Positions 62,214-64,000 of a DNA stretch of 64,000 nucleotides are shown piece after piece. Made by a program: the position numbers and the translations under genes. This DNA is from Tardiphaga alba. Lineage in GTDB: Bacteria > Pseudomonadota > Alphaproteobacteria > Rhizobiales > Xanthobacteraceae. Numbering within the stretch: position 1 is the stretch's first letter; each line of letters opens with the position of its first letter. A model generated the notes under the pieces. It was not told where the DNA came from, made no database searches, and saw only the letters and a list, made by a program, of their open reading frames with translations. The DNA lies in NCBI RefSeq assembly GCF_018279705.1, contig NZ_CP036498.1, positions 4,357,001 to 4,421,000 of the forward strand. The letters run 5' to 3'.

Positions 62214-63176
62214 TCACGAAGTTGGATAGGGCTCTGCCGGAACCGCAATTTTCGCGCGACGCACCCGCTCGCGATGCGCCGTGTAAACGCCTGACGCGAT
62301 GATGATCGCAGCGCCCGTGAATGTCCATGCATCCGGAATTTCGGAAAACACGAAGAAGCCGAGCAGCGTCACCCACATCAATTGCACATAGGAGAAAGGT
62401 GCCAGCACCGATGCGTCGGCATAGCGGAAGGCGAGCACCACGATCCAGTGGCCGACGGTGGAGGACACACCGATGGCGATGCCGATCGCCAGTTGCGTCG
62501 GTGTCGGCGTCGTCCAGTAGAACGGCACGAACACACTGAGCACGAGAAAGCCAACCACCGCGGCATAGGCCATCGTGGTGATGGGACGATCCGCGCCGCT
62601 GATCTTGCGTGTCAGCACGAGCGCGCAGGCCCAGCAGAGCGCCGACACGATCGGAAAGATCGCCGCCGGCTGAAATGCCGACGTGCCCGGCCGCACGATG
62701 ATCAACACGCCGATCAGCCCGACGAGCGTCGCACTCCAGCGCCGCAAGCCGACCTTCTCGCCGAGAAAGATCACCGACAGGCCGGTGACGAACAGCGGAG
62801 AGATGAAACCCGTCGCCGTCGCTTCGGCGATCGGCAAAAAGCTGAGGCCGACGATGAAGAAGATCGACGAGCCGAGCAGCCCGAGGCCGCGGAAAACCTG
62901 CAGCAGCGGCCGGCTGGAGTGCAGCGCCTTACCGCCCGACGGCACCAGCACCATCGGCACCATGATCAGCACGAAGACGGTGAAGCGGATCCAGGCGATC
63001 TCCACCGGCGGCATGCCGCCGCGCGCCAGATATTTCGCCATGACGTCGGACGACGCGAGAAAAGCCGTCGAGCAGATGATCAGCAAGAGGCCGAACAGAG
63101 GCTTGTCGGAATGGCGCGATGTCTGCGCGGATGGCACACGCGCACTGACCTTCGGCGGCGGAACGTGGGTTGTCAC
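62214..63176 (-). CDS. EamA-family (DMT) exporter
   Basis: The transporter of about 320 residues has ten membrane helices in two EamA repeats (CSTAFLASSDVMAKYLARGG with VEIAWIRFTV; LCWACALVLTRKISGADRPI). Substrates in this family are metabolites and amino-acid derivatives. The start is uncertain: I use the GTG at 63176, while a TTG at 63260 begins the open frame. The first helix starts after about 25 residues of a Ser/Pro-rich leader. Confidence 0.85.
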   Translation of the reverse strand: MTTHVPPPKVSARVPSAQTSRHSDKPLFGLLLIICSTAFLASSDVMAKYLARGGMPPVEIAWIRFTVFVLIMVPMVLVPSGGKALHSSRPLLQVFRGLGLLGSSIFFIVGLSFLPIAEATATGFISPLFVTGLSVIFLGEKVGLRRWSATLVGLIGVLIIVRPGTSAFQPAAIFPIVSALCWACALVLTRKISGADRPITTMAYAAVVGFLVLSVFVPFYWTTPTPTQLAIGIAIGVSSTVGHWIVVLAFRYADASVLAPFSYVQLMWVTLLGFFVFSEIPDAWTFTGAAIIIASGVYTAHRERVRRAKIAVPAEPYPTS

Positions 63177-63345
63177 GGATGGAGACCGGTTGGCTGGGCC
63201 CGGCGAAATGTGCGGGCCGAATCTGGCTCCTACCAAACGCGGTTCACGCCTCCGCGACAACCTCCGATAACAGGATTGCGATATGCAGCAGACGACACTG
63301 CGCGTTCAGTCGCGCGCAATCATGCACCGCAGCACGCGATCTCCG

Positions 63346-64000
63346 TCACAGCATCGGCAGGCTCGACGGCTCGCGCCCGCGCGGGAACGCCTTATCGATT
63401 TCTCCCATCTCGGCCTCGCTGAGCACGAGATCCCCCGCCGCGGCGTTATCGGCGGCATGGGCGGCGGAGGATCCTTTTGGAATGGCAAAAATCGCGGGAC
63501 GCCGCGTCAGGAAAGCCAGCGCGACTTGACGCGGGCTGGCGCCGTGGCTTGCCGCGATCCGGGCCAGCAGCACACCACCGGGTGAGCGCGCCGAGGGGAA
63601 ATCATTGTGCCCGAACGGCGAATAGGCGACGACGGCCACGCCATGACGCTCGCACCATGGGATGACGCGATGTTCGATGGCGCGTTCCTGCAAGTGATAG
63701 AGCACCTGGTTACAAGCAATGGCTCCCTTACCGGCGACGCGTGACAGTTCATTGAGATCGTCGGCGTCGAAATTGCTGACGCCCCATGATGCGATCTTGC
63801 CGGCCGCCTTCAACTCCTCGAAGGCCGCCACCGTTTCAGAAAGCGGAACCTGCCCGCGCCAGTGCAGCAGATAGCAATCGAGCCGATCGGTATTGAGCCG
63901 CTTCAGCGAGCGCTCGCAGGCAATGATGGTGCCTTTACGCGAGGCATTGCTCGGCAGGACTTTGGACACGAGGAACACCTCGTCGCGGCGGCCGGCGATG
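63346..64000 (-). CDS. Aldo/keto reductase (partial, cut by window end)
   Basis: At least 218 residues of an NADPH-dependent aldo/keto reductase are visible. They include the C-terminal part with LDCYLLHWRGQVPLSETVAA (the active-site His region), GKIASWGVSNFDADDLNELS, CNQVLYHLQERAIEHRVIPW, VVAYSPFG and AIPKGSSAAHAADN (NADPH site). The N-terminal part with the catalytic Asp and Tyr lies beyond 64000. It resembles the YeaE-like group. It is a separate unit from the exporter upstream of its end. Confidence 0.9.
   Translation of the reverse strand, partial: IAGRRDEVFLVSKVLPSNASRKGTIIACERSLKRLNTDRLDCYLLHWRGQVPLSETVAAFEELKAAGKIASWGVSNFDADDLNELSRVAGKGAIACNQVLYHLQERAIEHRVIPWCERHGVAVVAYSPFGHNDFPSARSPGGVLLARIAASHGASPRQVALAFLTRRPAIFAIPKGSSAAHAADNAAAGDLVLSEAEMGEIDKAFPRGREPSSLPML

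Noticed and set aside
1..64000. tRNA, rRNA, insertion sequences, prophage
   Set aside because: No cloverleaf with CCA-adjacent arms, no transposase-like frame and no phage gene were seen; gaps between genes are mostly short or filled by palindromic repeats.

Overview
The window looks like chromosomal DNA of a high-GC alphaproteobacterium of the Hyphomicrobiales, most likely Nitrobacteraceae (Bradyrhizobium / Rhodopseudomonas / Tardiphaga / Afipia type). The evidence is FliX, FlbT, FlaF and very large flagellins, a giant growth-pole-ring-like coiled-coil protein, a Rhodobacter-type PmtA methyltransferase, CtrA-type TTAA-N7-TTAA boxes, and several intergenic palindromic repeats typical of that family. 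I see no tRNA, rRNA, CRISPR array, prophage or insertion sequence.

1-18.3 kb is a flagellar block. fliX (minus) faces flgI-flgJ/cheL-flbY-flaG-like (plus). The minus strand then reads flgE, flgK, flgL, three flagellin genes, flbT, flaF and a small unknown gene. Sigma-54 sites precede flgI and flgE. An FlbD/ftr-like palindrome lies in the fliX-flgI gap, and tandem CtrA-like boxes precede the last flagellin gene. The flagellin leaders carry conserved hairpins next to the ribosome binding site, a plausible FlbT target. flgI has a one-base frameshift.

18.5-25.7 kb holds housekeeping and stress genes: msrB, a DAO-type FAD oxidoreductase, SixA-like phosphatase, UspA, two unknown membrane proteins, a HigBA-type toxin-antitoxin pair with an operator palindrome, a YciF/DUF892 stress protein with an EcfG-like promoter, and an MprF-flippase-like membrane protein.

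25.9-34.5 kb holds a Tat-exported SGNH hydrolase (also frameshifted), then a small catabolic island. In the island a TctC-type binding protein and an aromatic-type FAD monooxygenase (minus) diverge from a TetR regulator and an alpha/beta hydrolase (plus). The same 15-bp operator stands before the monooxygenase/TetR pair and before the hydrolase. DUF2147, a thioesterase and a 2Fe-2S ferredoxin follow.

34.6-40.9 kb holds a single-domain Hpt protein divergent from a 1,817-residue membrane-anchored protein with 48 gapless 22-residue units (growth-pole ring / RgsE type). A CtrA-like box lies between them.

41-64 kb holds an aldose-1-epimerase-like protein, an Mla lipid transporter (STAS-MlaE, MlaF, MlaD), a dipeptide epimerase, an MFS transporter, an unknown Ala/Pro-rich protein, threonine dehydratase, a GT4 glycosyltransferase with an LpxH-like hydrolase and PmtA, an acyltransferase, thiD, a second TctC protein, a stand-alone AsnC sensor domain, an AceE-like thiamine enzyme with a divergent Lrp regulator, an MHYT-PAS-GGDEF-EAL protein, a DMT exporter, and an aldo/keto reductase cut by the window edge.
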